Assembly: GCF_016793285.1 (NCBI RefSeq)
Contig: NZ_JAEUMO010000048.1
Location: 1 to 52,566 of the forward strand
Direction: 5' to 3'
DNA length: 52,566 nucleotides
Source: Phenylobacterium sp.
GTDB taxonomy: Bacteria; Pseudomonadota; Alphaproteobacteria; Caulobacterales; Caulobacteraceae
Made by a program: the position numbers and the translations under genes. A model generated the notes under the pieces. It ran no database searches. It was not told where the DNA came from and was given only the letters and a program-made list of their open reading frames with translations. Shown here one piece after another: positions 1 through 8,515 of the stretch. Position 1 is the first letter of the stretch; each line of letters opens with the position of its first letter.

Positions 1-1
1 G

Positions 2-1198
2 AACGACGGCGCCATGCACGTCGGCGCGTCGAGCGAGGTGGTCCGCGCCGAGATGAAGGTCGAGATCGCCCTGGTGCTCGACAACACCGGCTCGATGACC
101 GAGGGCAGCAAGCTCGCCGACCTGAAGAAGGCGGCCAAGGATTTCGTCACCAAGATGGAGGAGGCCGCCGGGAAGTCGACCGAACCCGACGCGGTGCGGA
201 TCTCTCTGGTTCCGTTCTCGAACTCGGTGCGGCTGGACGGCACGACCTACCGCAACTCGGTCTGGATCGATCAGAACGGCGACTCGCCGGTCAACGACCA
301 GATCTTCACGACCTCCAGCGGCACCCAGCACGCCAATCGCTTCACGATGCTGAGCAACCTGAGCACCAGTTGGCGTGGATGCGTCGAGATGCGCAAGGCG
401 CCCTACGACGTCCAGGACACGGCCCCCACGACCGGCAACCCGGTGACGCTCTACACGCCGTTCTTCGCGGTGGACGAGCCGGACTCGCGCACCACGGGCT
501 ACGGCGACGACTATGAGAACGACTACGTCTCCGACGGCACGTCGAACAGCAACTGGCGGGTCCGCCAGGGCATGATCACCAAGTATTCGGGCTCGAAGAA
601 GGGCAGCATGTCCACGACCTTCGGCCCCAACAAGGGCTGCGAGCTGCAGAAGCTCATGCGCCTGACGACGGACTTCAGCGGCCTGCGGACCGCGATCACC
701 AACCTGAACGCCGCAGGCAACACCAACATCCCGATCGGCCTGATGTGGGGCTGGAACACGCTGACGCCCTGGGCCCCGTTCTCGGACGGCGTCGCCTACG
801 GCACGGACAAGTACAAGAAGATCATCATCCTGATGACCGACGGCGAGAACACGATGGACTCGCGCGACACCCCCAACAACGGCACCTACGCCGGCACCGG
901 CTACATCTGGCAGGGCCGGGTGCTGCGGGCGAACAACACGCCGCTGCCGCAGGGGGCGAGCAGCAGCGAGCGGACCGCGGCGCTGGATTCCCGCCTGTCG
1001 CTGCTGTGCGAGAACATCAAGGCCAAGGACATCGAGATCTACACGATCCGCGTGGAGGTGAGCTCGGGCACGTCGACGCTCCTCAAGAACTGCGCCACGG
1101 CCGCCGACTATTTCTACGACGTCCACAACTCGACCAACCTCACCGCGGTCTTCCAGAGCATCGCCGGGCAGATCGCCGCCCTGCACCTGTCCCGCTAG
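2..1198 (+). CDS. TadG-like pilus assembly protein with von Willebrand A domain (5' end outside window)
   Basis: The frame is open to the left edge, so the N-terminus, usually a membrane anchor with a TadE-like segment, is missing. What remains is a von Willebrand factor A domain. The metal-binding MIDAS motif DNTGSM lies about 23 residues after the first in-frame ATG (position 14), and a second metal loop, TDGEN, is near position 840. The C-terminus (SIAGQIAALHLSR) is typical of TadG-like proteins of Flp/Tad pilus loci, which are anchored in the inner membrane and face the periplasm. Several cysteines in the large insert between the metal loops would fit a periplasmic fold. The family is clear. 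Whether it belongs to a tad operon cannot be seen because the upstream genes are outside the window. Confidence 0.85.
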   Translation, partial: NDGAMHVGASSEVVRAEMKVEIALVLDNTGSMTEGSKLADLKKAAKDFVTKMEEAAGKSTEPDAVRISLVPFSNSVRLDGTTYRNSVWIDQNGDSPVNDQIFTTSSGTQHANRFTMLSNLSTSWRGCVEMRKAPYDVQDTAPTTGNPVTLYTPFFAVDEPDSRTTGYGDDYENDYVSDGTSNSNWRVRQGMITKYSGSKKGSMSTTFGPNKGCELQKLMRLTTDFSGLRTAITNLNAAGNTNIPIGLMWGWNTLTPWAPFSDGVAYGTDKYKKIIILMTDGENTMDSRDTPNNGTYAGTGYIWQGRVLRANNTPLPQGASSSERTAALDSRLSLLCENIKAKDIEIYTIRVEVSSGTSTLLKNCATAADYFYDVHNSTNLTAVFQSIAGQIAALHLSR

Positions 1199-1271
1199 GG
1201 CGCGTTCATCCCCTGGACGCCGGCGACGGCGGCAGGGCGGCGGTCTCCGGCCCGCCGCCCTGCTTGCGCCG

Positions 1272-1823
1272 TCAGACGGGTTTCAGCGGGCGGTGCAATC
1301 CGGGCCGAGCCACCACCGCAACCAGGTCGCCTGCCCTCACCTCCCCGCCCTGCAGCACCACGGCCATGACGCCGGCCTTTCGGACCGGTTCACCGTCGGG
1401 ACCCCGCGCCAGGCAGGCCGCCATCAGACCGGGGTGCAGGCCTTCGAGCTGGACGCAGGGATTTCGCAGGCCCGTCACCTCGACCAGCGCGGTCTCCCCG
1501 AGCCGCAGGCGGGCGCCGGTCGGCAGTCCCAGGAGGTCGATGCCACGGGTGGTGACGTTCTCGCCCATCAGGCCCGGCGTCAGGCGGAACCCCCTGGCGG
1601 CCAGTTCGTCGTGCAACTCGGCGTGGATCAGGTGGACCTGGCGCAGATTGGGCTGGTGCGGGTTCTGCCGGACACGGCTTCGGTGCTTCACCGTCTCGCC
1701 GAAGTGCGCGTCGCCCTCGACTCCATGGCCGGCGACGAGGCGGATCGCCAACTGGTTCGGCTTGTCGACGCCGTGGCCGGTCTTGCGGCTCACGGCGACG
1801 ACGGTGGCGGCATCCTGGCTCAT
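1272..1823 (-). CDS. MOSC domain-containing protein
   Basis: 183-residue single-domain MOSC protein (molybdenum cofactor sulfurase C-terminal fold). Family signatures are GVEGDAH near residue 35, LMGENVTTRGIDLLGLPTG in the middle, and the conserved cysteine in LRNPCVQLE, where the family is thought to bind a sulfur-bearing or metal group. Stand-alone MOSC proteins of the YiiM type take part in reduction of N-hydroxylated compounds together with molybdenum enzymes. The substrate here cannot be deduced. It is divergent from the TusA-like gene, another sulfur-transfer protein, with about 95 bp between the two starts that should hold both promoters. Confidence 0.85.
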   Translation of the reverse strand: MSQDAATVVAVSRKTGHGVDKPNQLAIRLVAGHGVEGDAHFGETVKHRSRVRQNPHQPNLRQVHLIHAELHDELAARGFRLTPGLMGENVTTRGIDLLGLPTGARLRLGETALVEVTGLRNPCVQLEGLHPGLMAACLARGPDGEPVRKAGVMAVVLQGGEVRAGDLVAVVARPGLHRPLKPV

Positions 1824-1918
1824 CCTGTCCGGATCCTAGACCGCGCCGGGCGGCGGCGTCATCCGCGGCGGCGGGGCTTGGGTTGGGCAAGGCCGCGCGG
1901 CTGGTGTAAGGCCGCGCG

Positions 1919-2149
1919 ATGGGTTCGGACGAGATCGTCGTCGATGCGCGCGGCCACCGCTGTCCGGTGCCGACGCTGCGGCTGCGCCGCGCACTGGAGA
2001 GGGCGCCGGCGGGCGCGCGGGTCCGCCTCCTGGCGGACGACCCCATGGCGCGGATCGACGTGCCGCACTTCGCGGGCCAGGTCGGAGCGGCGGTGGTCGA
2101 GCAATCGGAAGATGGCGGCGCGCTGAGCTTCCTGGTCGCCAAGCCTTAG
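1919..2149 (+). CDS. TusA family sulfurtransferase
   Basis: 76-residue protein with the TusA/SirA fold. The N-terminal CPxP motif (C15-P-V-P18), with the reactive cysteine that carries a persulfide, follows VDARGHR and precedes a helix, as in all TusA-like proteins. TusA proteins pass sulfur from cysteine desulfurase to tRNA thiolation or other sulfur-using pathways. Many stand-alone homologues have no assigned partner. The convergent BrkB gene ends at 2146, so the two stop codons overlap by 4 bp. The neighbouring MOSC gene suggests a sulfur or molybdenum-cofactor role, which is inference. Confidence 0.85.
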   Translation: MGSDEIVVDARGHRCPVPTLRLRRALERAPAGARVRLLADDPMARIDVPHFAGQVGAAVVEQSEDGGALSFLVAKP

Positions 2150-3078
2150 TCGCGCGCCTGCAGGCCGCCGACCTCCGAGGCGAGCGGCACGCGCCGGCGG
2201 TGCAGCGCCAGCTCCACCTCGGTGGCCAGGGCTCCGCCGAAGAAGACGGCGTTCACGTTCCAGCTAAGCCAGATCAGGAAGATCACGACAGTCGCGATCG
2301 AGCCGTAGGTCGCGCCCAGCGCCGCGATCTGCTCCACGTAGATCCCGAGCGCCCAGGAGGCGAAGATGCAGAGCCCCGAGGCCGCCGCGCCGCCGATGAA
2401 GGACGCCCGCCAGTCCACCGGATCGCGCGACATCGCCCAGCGGTAGATGAGCGCCATGGCGAGCGCCATGCCGGCGCTCGCCCAGGTCCACTCGCTGTAG
2501 AGCCAGAGCACGCCGCGCAGGGGGCGGAGGTCCAGGGTCTCGCCCAGGATACGGAACGCGAAGAAGACGACCGACAGCAGGCCCAGCGCGCCGAGGGCCG
2601 CGAACAGCACCGCCAGCGCCAGCAGGTTGAAGCTCAGGAAGCCGCGCTGCCGCTGTTCGTCGTGGATGAACGAGAGGCCCGCCAGCAGCGCCTTGAAGCC
2701 GCGGTGGCTGGCGTAACCGCCGACCAGCAGGGCGATGGTGCTCTGGGTCGAGACGGTGTCGATCGGCGCCCGCGACAGCCGGACCAGTTCGCTCTGGAAG
2801 ATCATTCGCGCCGCTTCCGGCATCACCCGGGCGAGTTGCTCGCCCTGCGCCGCCACCCGTGCCGGGTCGGAGAGCATGCTGTAGAGGCCCATCACGATGG
2901 CGATGGCCGGGAAGATCGCCAGCATCACGAAGAACGAGACGCCGCCCGTGTAGAGCATCACGTCGCGACCCCACATGCGCGACAGCGCCTTGCCGAGCAC
3001 GACCAGGATCACACGCGCTGCGTGGATCGGGTCCAGGTCCCGGGCACGTATCCGGCGGATCATCTCGATCGGGGTCAT
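2146..3078 (-). CDS. YihY/virulence factor BrkB family inner membrane protein
   Basis: 310-residue polytopic membrane protein of the BrkB/YihY family, usually about 300 residues with six or seven membrane helices. The N-terminal half contains the family pattern YTGGVSFFVMLAIFPAIAI, and further hydrophobic blocks end with FLIWLSWNVNAVFFGGALATE. The molecular function of the family is unsettled; its former name 'ribonuclease BN' was a misassignment. I use ATG 3078 (MTPIEM) rather than the upstream in-frame start at 3270, because the extra 64 residues are low-complexity and not family-like. The sequence just upstream of this ATG contains two overlapping inverted repeats, listed separately, that could control its translation. 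Confidence 0.85.
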   Translation of the reverse strand: MTPIEMIRRIRARDLDPIHAARVILVVLGKALSRMWGRDVMLYTGGVSFFVMLAIFPAIAIVMGLYSMLSDPARVAAQGEQLARVMPEAARMIFQSELVRLSRAPIDTVSTQSTIALLVGGYASHRGFKALLAGLSFIHDEQRQRGFLSFNLLALAVLFAALGALGLLSVVFFAFRILGETLDLRPLRGVLWLYSEWTWASAGMALAMALIYRWAMSRDPVDWRASFIGGAAASGLCIFASWALGIYVEQIAALGATYGSIATVVIFLIWLSWNVNAVFFGGALATEVELALHRRRVPLASEVGGLQARD

Positions 3079-3081
3079 GGC

Positions 3082-3166
3082 CGCGCCGTTATCGGTCGAC
3101 TCAGGGTCCGGCAAGTGCAGGCCCCAATGATAACGGCGCGCCACCCGGGTTAGTAGGTGGCGCGCC
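3082..3166 (-). promoter_or_regulatory. Two mutually exclusive inverted repeats in the BrkB leader (candidate translational switch)
   Basis: Read on the minus strand toward the BrkB ATG (3078), the leader holds three segments. The first, GGCGCGCCACC (3166-3156), is perfectly complementary to the second, GGTGGCGCGCC (3145-3135), with a 10-base loop. The 3' part of the second segment, extended to CGCGCCGTTATC (3140-3129), is perfectly complementary to a third segment, GATAACGGCGCG (3093-3082), with a 35-base loop; this ends three bases before the ATG. The middle segment can pair with only one partner at a time, and the second pairing would cover the ribosome binding region. Both repeats are exact. 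The regulatory role is inference; paired DNA operators are the alternative. Confidence 0.5.
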
Positions 3167-3271
3167 GCCGATGGGCGTGTCGTTCCATCCGGACCGTCCG
3201 CCGCTTCGAGGGACGGGAGAGCGCGACGACCGATCCGAGCGCCAAGATGCCGGGACCCGGCTGAACCCAAT

Positions 3272-3310
3272 CTGAACGGCGCTTTCAGGTAACGTGCTGT
3301 TACCGTTCAG
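3272..3310 (-). terminator. Nested inverted repeat downstream of the CoA-transferase gene (possible terminator)
   Basis: CTGAACGG (3272-3279) pairs exactly with CCGTTCAG (3303-3310), and inside it GGTAAC (3288-3293) pairs exactly with GTTACC (3299-3304). The two share the CC at 3303-3304, so the inner and outer stems compete slightly. It begins ten bases past the stop of the minus-strand CoA-transferase gene and lies about 190 bp upstream of the BrkB start. It may end the CoA-transferase transcript, but there is no clear T-run. Confidence 0.4.
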
Positions 3311-3319
3311 CTTACGGCG

Positions 3320-4432
3320 TCACGCCAGGGCGGCGATCTCGACGTCCGAGAAGCCCCAGTCCTTCAGCGCCGCTTCGGTATGCGCGCCGATGGCGGGCGG
3401 CGGGCCCTGGATCTTGCCGGGCGTCGCCGAAAAGCGCGGCGCGGGCGCCGGCTGCACCACGCCGGCGACCTCGACGAAGGTCTCGCGGGCCTTGTTGTGT
3501 GGGTGCTTCGGCGCCTCGTCGAGATCGAGCACGGGGCCGAAGCAGACATCGGTCGCGCCCATGATCGCTGTCCACTCGTCGCGCGTCTTGGTCCTGATGA
3601 CGCTGGCGAGCTTCTCGCGCAGGTCGGGCCAGATCGCGCGGTCGTGCTGACGCTGGAAGTCCGGATCGTCGATGCCGGTCTTCTCCAGCAGCAGCGCGTA
3701 GAACTGCGGCTCGATGGAGCCGATCGAGATCCACTTGCCGTCGCTGCACTCGTAGGTGTCGTAGAAGTGCGCGCCGCCGTCGAGCATGTTGGCGCGGCGC
3801 TCCTCCTTCATGATCCCGGCGGCCTTCATGCCGTAGAACATGGACATCAGGCTGGCGGCGCCGTCGCTCATGGCCACGTCGACCACCTGGCCCTTGCCGG
3901 TCTCGCGCGCCTGGATGACGCCCGCCAGCAGGCCGAAGGCGAGGTAGAGCGCCCCGCCCCCGAAGTCGCCGACGAGGTTCAGCGGCGGAACCGGCTTGTC
4001 CTTGGTGCCGATGGCGTGCAGCGCGCCGGTGATGGCGATGTAGTTCATGTCGTGGCCCGCCGCCTGGCTGTAGGGCCCGGTCTGGCCCCACCCGGTCATG
4101 CGGCCGTAGACGATCTTGGGATTGCGCTTCAGCACCACGTCGGGCCCAAGGCCGAGGCGCTCCATGACGCCGGGGCGGAAGCCTTCGAACAGCACGTCGG
4201 CCTGTTCCACCAGCTTCAGGCAGGCCTCGATGGCGGCCGGCGACTTCAGGTCCAGCGCGATGGAGCGGCGGCCGCGGCCGGTGACGTCGGTGGGCGAGCC
4301 GCGCCCCGGGCCCTTGCGGTCGATCCGGACCACGTCGGCGCCGAGGTCGCTCAGCAGCATGCCGCAGAACGGACCCGGCCCGATGCCGGCGAATTCTACG
4401 ATCTTGAGGCCGGTGAGCGGACCCTGGCGCAT
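3320..4432 (-). CDS. CaiB/BaiF family CoA-transferase, alpha-methylacyl-CoA racemase type
   Basis: 370-residue family III CoA-transferase-fold protein. The N-terminus has the family start ([20 protein letters not shown], then [13 protein letters not shown]), followed by the [19 protein letters not shown] block. The central [20 protein letters not shown] with [14 protein letters not shown] is characteristic of alpha-methylacyl-CoA racemases, which interconvert R and S 2-methylacyl-CoA esters during branched-chain or sterol side-chain breakdown. H and D residues expected in the racemase active site are present in these blocks (GGHDMNY, GAHFYD). I use ATG 4432, not the in-frame start at 4546, because homology begins at once after it. 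It is divergent from the VOC gene. Confidence 0.85.
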   Translation of the reverse strand: MRQGPLTGLKIVEFAGIGPGPFCGMLLSDLGADVVRIDRKGPGRGSPTDVTGRGRRSIALDLKSPAAIEACLKLVEQADVLFEGFRPGVMERLGLGPDVVLKRNPKIVYGRMTGWGQTGPYSQAAGHDMNYIAITGALHAIGTKDKPVPPLNLVGDFGGGALYLAFGLLAGVIQARETGKGQVVDVAMSDGAASLMSMFYGMKAAGIMKEERRANMLDGGAHFYDTYECSDGKWISIGSIEPQFYALLLEKTGIDDPDFQRQHDRAIWPDLREKLASVIRTKTRDEWTAIMGATDVCFGPVLDLDEAPKHPHNKARETFVEVAGVVQPAPAPRFSATPGKIQGPPPAIGAHTEAALKDWGFSDVEIAALA

Positions 4433-4544
4433 GCGTGTCTCCCTGGATTTGCGGCGATCTAAGCGCCTTGCCCCTCGGTCAGCCAACATCATAGGCGGCG
4501 CCGGCAGGGAGGCGTAACGTCGGTAGGTCACCGAGGAGACGAGC

Positions 4545-4883
4545 ATGGGAACGCGCCTGACCTACGTCATCAAGTTCGTGGCCGACATGGACGTCGCGGT
4601 CGCCTTCCACCGGGACAGGCTGGGCCTGGCCGTGAAGTTCGCGACTCCGTTCTGGACCGAGATGGCCACCGGCGAGACCACGCTGGCGCTACATCCCGCA
4701 ACGCCCGAAAAGCCCGCCGGCCACGTCGAGGTCGGCTTCGGCGTCGACGACCTCGCCGCCTTCTACGCGGAGAAGAGCGCCGCGGGCCTCACGTTCACCC
4801 AGCCGCCGCGCGAGCAGCACGGCGTGCAGGTTGCAAAGCTACGCGACTGTGAAGGCGCAGAGACCCGCGTGAGTGGGGCCTGA
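4545..4883 (+). CDS. VOC (glyoxalase/dioxygenase fold) family protein
   Basis: 112-residue single vicinal-oxygen-chelate domain made of two beta-alpha-beta-beta-beta units: [18 protein letters not shown], then [19 protein letters not shown], then a C-terminal [17 protein letters not shown] strand. The usual 'DPDGN' near the end is DCEGA here, and the typical metal-binding H/E residues are only partly obvious, so a catalytic role is uncertain. An ATG with an upstream GAGGAGA ribosome binding site fixes the start. It is convergent with the SDR gene that follows. The substrate is unknown. Confidence 0.8.
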   Translation: MGTRLTYVIKFVADMDVAVAFHRDRLGLAVKFATPFWTEMATGETTLALHPATPEKPAGHVEVGFGVDDLAAFYAEKSAAGLTFTQPPREQHGVQVAKLRDCEGAETRVSGA

Positions 4884-4897
4884 CGCCGGCTCCGCCT

Positions 4898-5683
4898 CTA
4901 CCCGCCCCCGGGCAGCGACTGGCCGTCGTCGATGGTGATGATCGAGCCGGTGATGGCGCTGGCGGCCGGGCCCACCAGCATCAGGAACGCCTCGTCCAGG
5001 TCGCTCGCGTCCATCAGCCGCCGGCGCGGGAACCCCTTCAGTTGCTTCTGCCCGCCCTCTGTCGGCCACCAGAAGTCGTTGATGCCGGTTTCGATGTAGC
5101 CGGGACACAGCGCGTTGACCGCGATCCCCGGCCGCGCCCACTCGCGCGCCATCGACTTGGTCAGCATCGCCACCGCCGCCTTCGACCCGCAGTAGGCGGA
5201 GAGACCCGGCAGCACGGTGTGACTGGCAATGGAGGCGATGTTCAGGATCCGCCCGGGGATCTTCGCCGCGATCATCCGCCTGGCCGCCTCGCGCGCCGCG
5301 AAGAAGGTCCCACGGACGTTGACGGCGAAGGTCTGGTCGAAGGTTTCGATGGAGACGTCCAGGGCCAGGCCCTCGCCGCCGACTCCCGCGTTGTTCACGA
5401 GGATGCCGACCGGCCCGAGGTCCTCGGCCACCCGGTCCAGCGCCGGCCCGATCGCCTCGGCCTCGGCGACGTCCAGGGCCAGCGCCAGCGCCCTCGCGCC
5501 GCCGGCCCGCAACTCCGCCGCCAGCGCCTCGATCCTGTCCACGCGCCGCGCGGTGAGGGCCACCGCTGCGCCGTTTCTCGCCAGAACGCGCGCGAAATGT
5601 TCGCCCAACCCGCCGCTTGCGCCCGTGACGACCGCTACCTGCCCGCTCAGATCCACAGCGAATTCCCCCTCCACGTGCGACAA
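4898..5683 (-). CDS. SDR family NAD(P)-dependent oxidoreductase
   Basis: 261-residue classical short-chain dehydrogenase. It has the Rossmann motif TGASGGLG near residues 20-27, NNAG in LVNNAGVGG, the catalytic serine in NIASIAS, and the YxxxK pair in AYCGSK. The C-terminus ends with the usual substrate-loop and ITGSIITIDDG pattern. The substrate cannot be read from the sequence. Its nearest functional neighbour is the CoA-transferase/racemase on the same strand, so acyl-CoA or alcohol metabolism is possible. The start is divergent from popA, with about 95 bp between. Confidence 0.85.
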   Translation of the reverse strand: MSHVEGEFAVDLSGQVAVVTGASGGLGEHFARVLARNGAAVALTARRVDRIEALAAELRAGGARALALALDVAEAEAIGPALDRVAEDLGPVGILVNNAGVGGEGLALDVSIETFDQTFAVNVRGTFFAAREAARRMIAAKIPGRILNIASIASHTVLPGLSAYCGSKAAVAMLTKSMAREWARPGIAVNALCPGYIETGINDFWWPTEGGQKQLKGFPRRRLMDASDLDEAFLMLVGPAASAITGSIITIDDGQSLPGGG

Positions 5684-5777
5684 CTAACCCTTCCGCAACC
5701 TGCGATCGGGTATGGGACAACCTTCCGGCCCTGTGATTCCGCACTTAAACAGAACGGGGCTGATGTTGGACGGGGAT

Positions 5778-7109
5778 ATGACGGCAGGGGTCCAAGCGCG
5801 AGTTCTGATCGTCGCGCGAGACGATTCCACCGCCGGCCCCCTCGCTGAGGGGCTGGACCGGCTGGGCTGGCGCACGGTCACCGCGCGCAGCGAAGCTGCG
5901 GCGTGCCTCGCCCTCGCAGACCTGCAGATCCAGGCGGCGATCGTCGACCTGGCGGCGTTCGACGGCGAGATCGAGGGCCTGGCCGGCCGTCTGCGCGCCG
6001 CGTGCGCGCCCCGCCGCCTGCCGGTCATGGCCATGGGCGCTCCCGATCCCTTCCAGAAGGAACGCGGCCTCGACCTCGTGCTGGCCAGCCCGCTGCATCC
6101 GGCCCAGGCGGCCATGCGCCTCGAGACCCTGGTGCGCACCGCCGTCGCCGAGGAGGAGTTCGAGGTCCGCGTCGAGACGTTCTCCGAGCGCGGCCATCTG
6201 CTCGAGGCCCCCGAGAACGATAAGTCGCCTTACCGCGTGCTGGCGATCGGTGAGCCTGCCCCGCAGTTCCTGGCGCTTTCGAACGCCTTGCAACGCAACG
6301 GGGCCGAGGTGACGGGCGCCTTCACGGCCTTCACGGCTTTCGACTATCTGCATGAGAAGGCGTTCGACGCCGTGGTGCTGTGGGCGGGCGACAATCCGCA
6401 CGAGGCGCTCTCGATCGCAGCGGGCCTGCGCCGGAACACCCGCCTCTACCACACGCCCGCCCTGCTCTACATGCGCGCCGACTCTGCCGTGACGGCGTCG
6501 GAAGCCTATCATCGCGGCATTTCCGACGTGGCCTCGCCCGAGACGCCCGAGAACGAGACGGCCCTGCGCGTCGTCGAACTCGCCCGCGCCTACCGCCGCC
6601 AGAAATCGGTGCGCCACGCCCTCGACCAGGCGCGCAGCTCGGGCCTCATGGACGCGGCCACCGGTCTGTTCACCCGCGATCTCTTCGCCAGCCACGTCAT
6701 GCGTCTGGCCAAGAGCGCCAGGGACCGCAACAGGCCGCTGAGCGTCTGCATGCTGAAGGTCTCGGAGAAGGCCGACCTGAAGGCTCCGCGCGCCGGCGGA
6801 TGGGTGGCCCGCGCCGTCCCGCAGATCGGTTCGATGATCGGCCGGCTGGTGCGCGTGGAAGACACCGCCGCCCGTCTCGCGCCGGAGGTCTTCGCCCTGG
6901 CGCTCCCCGCCACGCCGCTCGCGGCGGCCCGCGCGGCGGGCGAGCGGATCGCCGCCGTCATCGGTTGCACCGCCTTCGAGGCCGGCCAGGGCGCCACGCC
7001 GTTCGTCGTCGAATTCGACCTGGGGGTCGCCGAGGTGGCGTCGCCCGAGAACGTGGGCTACGCCCTGGAGCAGGCGGCTGCGATGGCCGCGACGCTGAAG
7101 GCGAGCTGA
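5778..7109 (+). CDS. popA: PopA-like protein: two receiver domains and an inactive GGDEF domain (cell-cycle adaptor)
   Basis: 443 residues: REC-like domain 1 (about 5-125, with D57 in AAIVDLAAF), REC-like domain 2 (about 150-275) and a C-terminal GGDEF domain. The catalytic A-site is destroyed (APEVF at 368-372 where GG[DE]EF is expected), while the allosteric I-site RxxD is kept (RVED, 359-362) at the right spacing. This is the hallmark of Caulobacter PopA, which does not make c-di-GMP but binds it, moves to a cell pole and, with RcdA and CpdR, delivers CtrA to the ClpXP protease. ATG 5778 has GGACGGGG just upstream; ATGs at 5763 and 5712 are alternatives. A GANTC (CcrM) site lies at 5735-5739. 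The stop overlaps the next ATG (TGATG), so the two genes are coupled. Confidence 0.85.
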   Translation: MTAGVQARVLIVARDDSTAGPLAEGLDRLGWRTVTARSEAAACLALADLQIQAAIVDLAAFDGEIEGLAGRLRAACAPRRLPVMAMGAPDPFQKERGLDLVLASPLHPAQAAMRLETLVRTAVAEEEFEVRVETFSERGHLLEAPENDKSPYRVLAIGEPAPQFLALSNALQRNGAEVTGAFTAFTAFDYLHEKAFDAVVLWAGDNPHEALSIAAGLRRNTRLYHTPALLYMRADSAVTASEAYHRGISDVASPETPENETALRVVELARAYRRQKSVRHALDQARSSGLMDAATGLFTRDLFASHVMRLAKSARDRNRPLSVCMLKVSEKADLKAPRAGGWVARAVPQIGSMIGRLVRVEDTAARLAPEVFALALPATPLAAARAAGERIAAVIGCTAFEAGQGATPFVVEFDLGVAEVASPENVGYALEQAAAMAATLKAS

Positions 7110-7630
7110 TGGCTCACATCCCCGCGGGCGGCGGAGCGCCGGCCTACCTCACCTACCTGATCCCCCTGGTGGTGCTCGGGCTCGTGATCCTGCGCAACTC
7201 GCGCGAGCGCCGCATCCGGATCGAGCGGCTCTGGATCGCCCCGGCGATCGTCATGCTGATGACCGTGCTGGCGTTCAGCGCCAATCCGCCGCCGGGCCCC
7301 TTCGGCCTGGGTATGGACATCGTCGCGCTTTCCCTGGGCGGCTTCCTCGGCTGGTGGCGCGCCCGCGCCTCGACCTTCACGATCGACCCGGCGACCCATG
7401 TGATCACGAGCAAGGTGTCGCCGTGGGGCATGCTGCTGATCCTGAGCATCTTCGCCCTGCGCTACGTGCTGCGCAGCGTCATGGCCGGCGGCGCGGCCAC
7501 GGCCATGCATGTGACCGCCGCCGAACTGACCGACAGCTTCCTGCTGCTGGCCGTCGGCGTGGTGTCGGCCCAGCGGATCGAGTGGCTGATCCGCGCCCGC
7601 AAGCTGCTCGCCGAGGCGCGCGCCGCCTGA
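7109..7630 (+). CDS. CcdC-like (DUF1453) integral membrane protein
   Basis: 173-residue membrane protein with five predicted helices at about 13-29, 42-57, 69-82, 106-123 and 139-155. A basic cytoplasmic loop (RNSRERRIRIERLWI) follows helix 1, and a RARASTFTIDPATHVIT segment follows helix 3; both are typical of the CcdC/DUF1453 family, whose biochemical role is unknown. Its ATG overlaps the popA stop codon, so it is very probably translated together with popA. Whether it has a role in PopA localisation is open. Confidence 0.7.
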   Translation: MAHIPAGGGAPAYLTYLIPLVVLGLVILRNSRERRIRIERLWIAPAIVMLMTVLAFSANPPPGPFGLGMDIVALSLGGFLGWWRARASTFTIDPATHVITSKVSPWGMLLILSIFALRYVLRSVMAGGAATAMHVTAAELTDSFLLLAVGVVSAQRIEWLIRARKLLAEARAA

Positions 7631-7634
7631 CGAC

Positions 7635-7991
7635 CTAACGACCGGAGCCCCGAGGCGCCGGCGGCTTCATCGCCTCGTAGGCGCGGCTGCGGTCGGCCAG
7701 CAGATCGCTGCACCGCTTGATCTCGGCGTTGTACTCGTCCGGCCGGATGAGGCGCACCTCGCGCTTGACCGCGTCCGACAGGCTGAAGCCCGGATCGCGG
7801 CCCTCGATCCGGCCCGCGTAGAAGAACACGCCGAACGTGCCCCACTGCTTGTAGGTCTCGTTGCGGGCCATGACGCTCATGGCCAGGACGCAGCGCACGT
7901 CCTGCCGGTTGGCGTCGCGGATCGCGTCGTCGTCGGCCCGCGCGGACGTGGACACAGCGGCGAGCAGGCCCGCCAGGATCAAGCGTTTCAT
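7635..7991 (-). CDS. Small secreted protein, paralogue 1 of three
   Basis: 118 residues with a signal peptide (MKRLILAGLLAAVSTSARA). No known domain recognised. It shares with the next two genes a fixed pattern: DVRC about 10 residues after the cleavage site, an [F/Y]Y.GR block (FFYAGRIEGRDP), and a second cysteine in (K/Q/T)RC near the C-terminus. Two conserved cysteines in an exported protein suggest one disulfide. The start is ATG 7991 because the signal peptide begins there. It is the last gene of a minus-strand run that starts with sdhE-mfd, and the most diverged of the three. Confidence 0.65.
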   Translation of the reverse strand: MKRLILAGLLAAVSTSARADDDAIRDANRQDVRCVLAMSVMARNETYKQWGTFGVFFYAGRIEGRDPGFSLSDAVKREVRLIRPDEYNAEIKRCSDLLADRSRAYEAMKPPAPRGSGR

Positions 7992-8058
7992 TGTTCCAGC
8001 CCCCTGGAGCGTTCCCCAGGGCAGCATGCGCCGAACTCCGTGTCGTCGCCAGCCGGCG

Positions 8059-8511
8059 TTACCGCGGCTCCGCGTCCTTCGGCGGTTCGATGGCCTGAGA
8101 GGAATCCACCTCGTTCGCCGGTCCTGCGGCCTTGGAGGGCTCGCCCGAGGCCGGCGCGGCCGGGTTTTCGCCCGCGAGCTTCTGATCCAGCGCCTGGAAC
8201 TCGGTCTGGTTCTTCTGCAACTCCCCGGCGCAGCGCTGGAATTCGGCCTGCGCGGCGGCGGCGCTGTTCATCGCGCGGCCCTCGCCGACGATGACCGGCT
8301 CGAGCCGCGCGACGGGCCCCCGGGCGGCGAGGCGGCCCATGTAGTAGTGCGCGCCGCGCACCGCCATCTCCCGGGCCTTGGGGTCGCGCGCGGCGAAGCG
8401 CAGGACGAGCATGCAGCGCACGTCGGCCTTGTCCGTGACGGCGTCGGCTGCCGCGGGCGCCGCCGGAAGCGCCACCGCGGCGGCGGCGGCGATCGGGATC
8501 AGGGCGCGCAT
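8059..8511 (-). CDS. Small secreted protein, paralogue 2 of three
   Basis: 150 residues with a signal peptide ending in PAAPAAADA. It carries the shared pattern of the trio: ADVRCMLVLRFAARDPK, then HYYMGRLAARGPVARLEP, then FQRCAGEL. Compared with paralogue 3 it has an extra C-terminal tail rich in P, A, S and E (from about residue 118), probably disordered. Its start (ATG 8511) is 4 bp after the stop of paralogue 3, so these two are surely co-translated. Function unknown. Confidence 0.7.
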   Translation of the reverse strand: MRALIPIAAAAAVALPAAPAAADAVTDKADVRCMLVLRFAARDPKAREMAVRGAHYYMGRLAARGPVARLEPVIVGEGRAMNSAAAAQAEFQRCAGELQKNQTEFQALDQKLAGENPAAPASGEPSKAAGPANEVDSSQAIEPPKDAEPR

Positions 8512-8515
8512 CGGG

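Noticed and set aside
5778-7109. Active diguanylate cyclase
   Set aside because: The GGDEF active-site motif is APEVF; only the c-di-GMP-binding I-site is kept.
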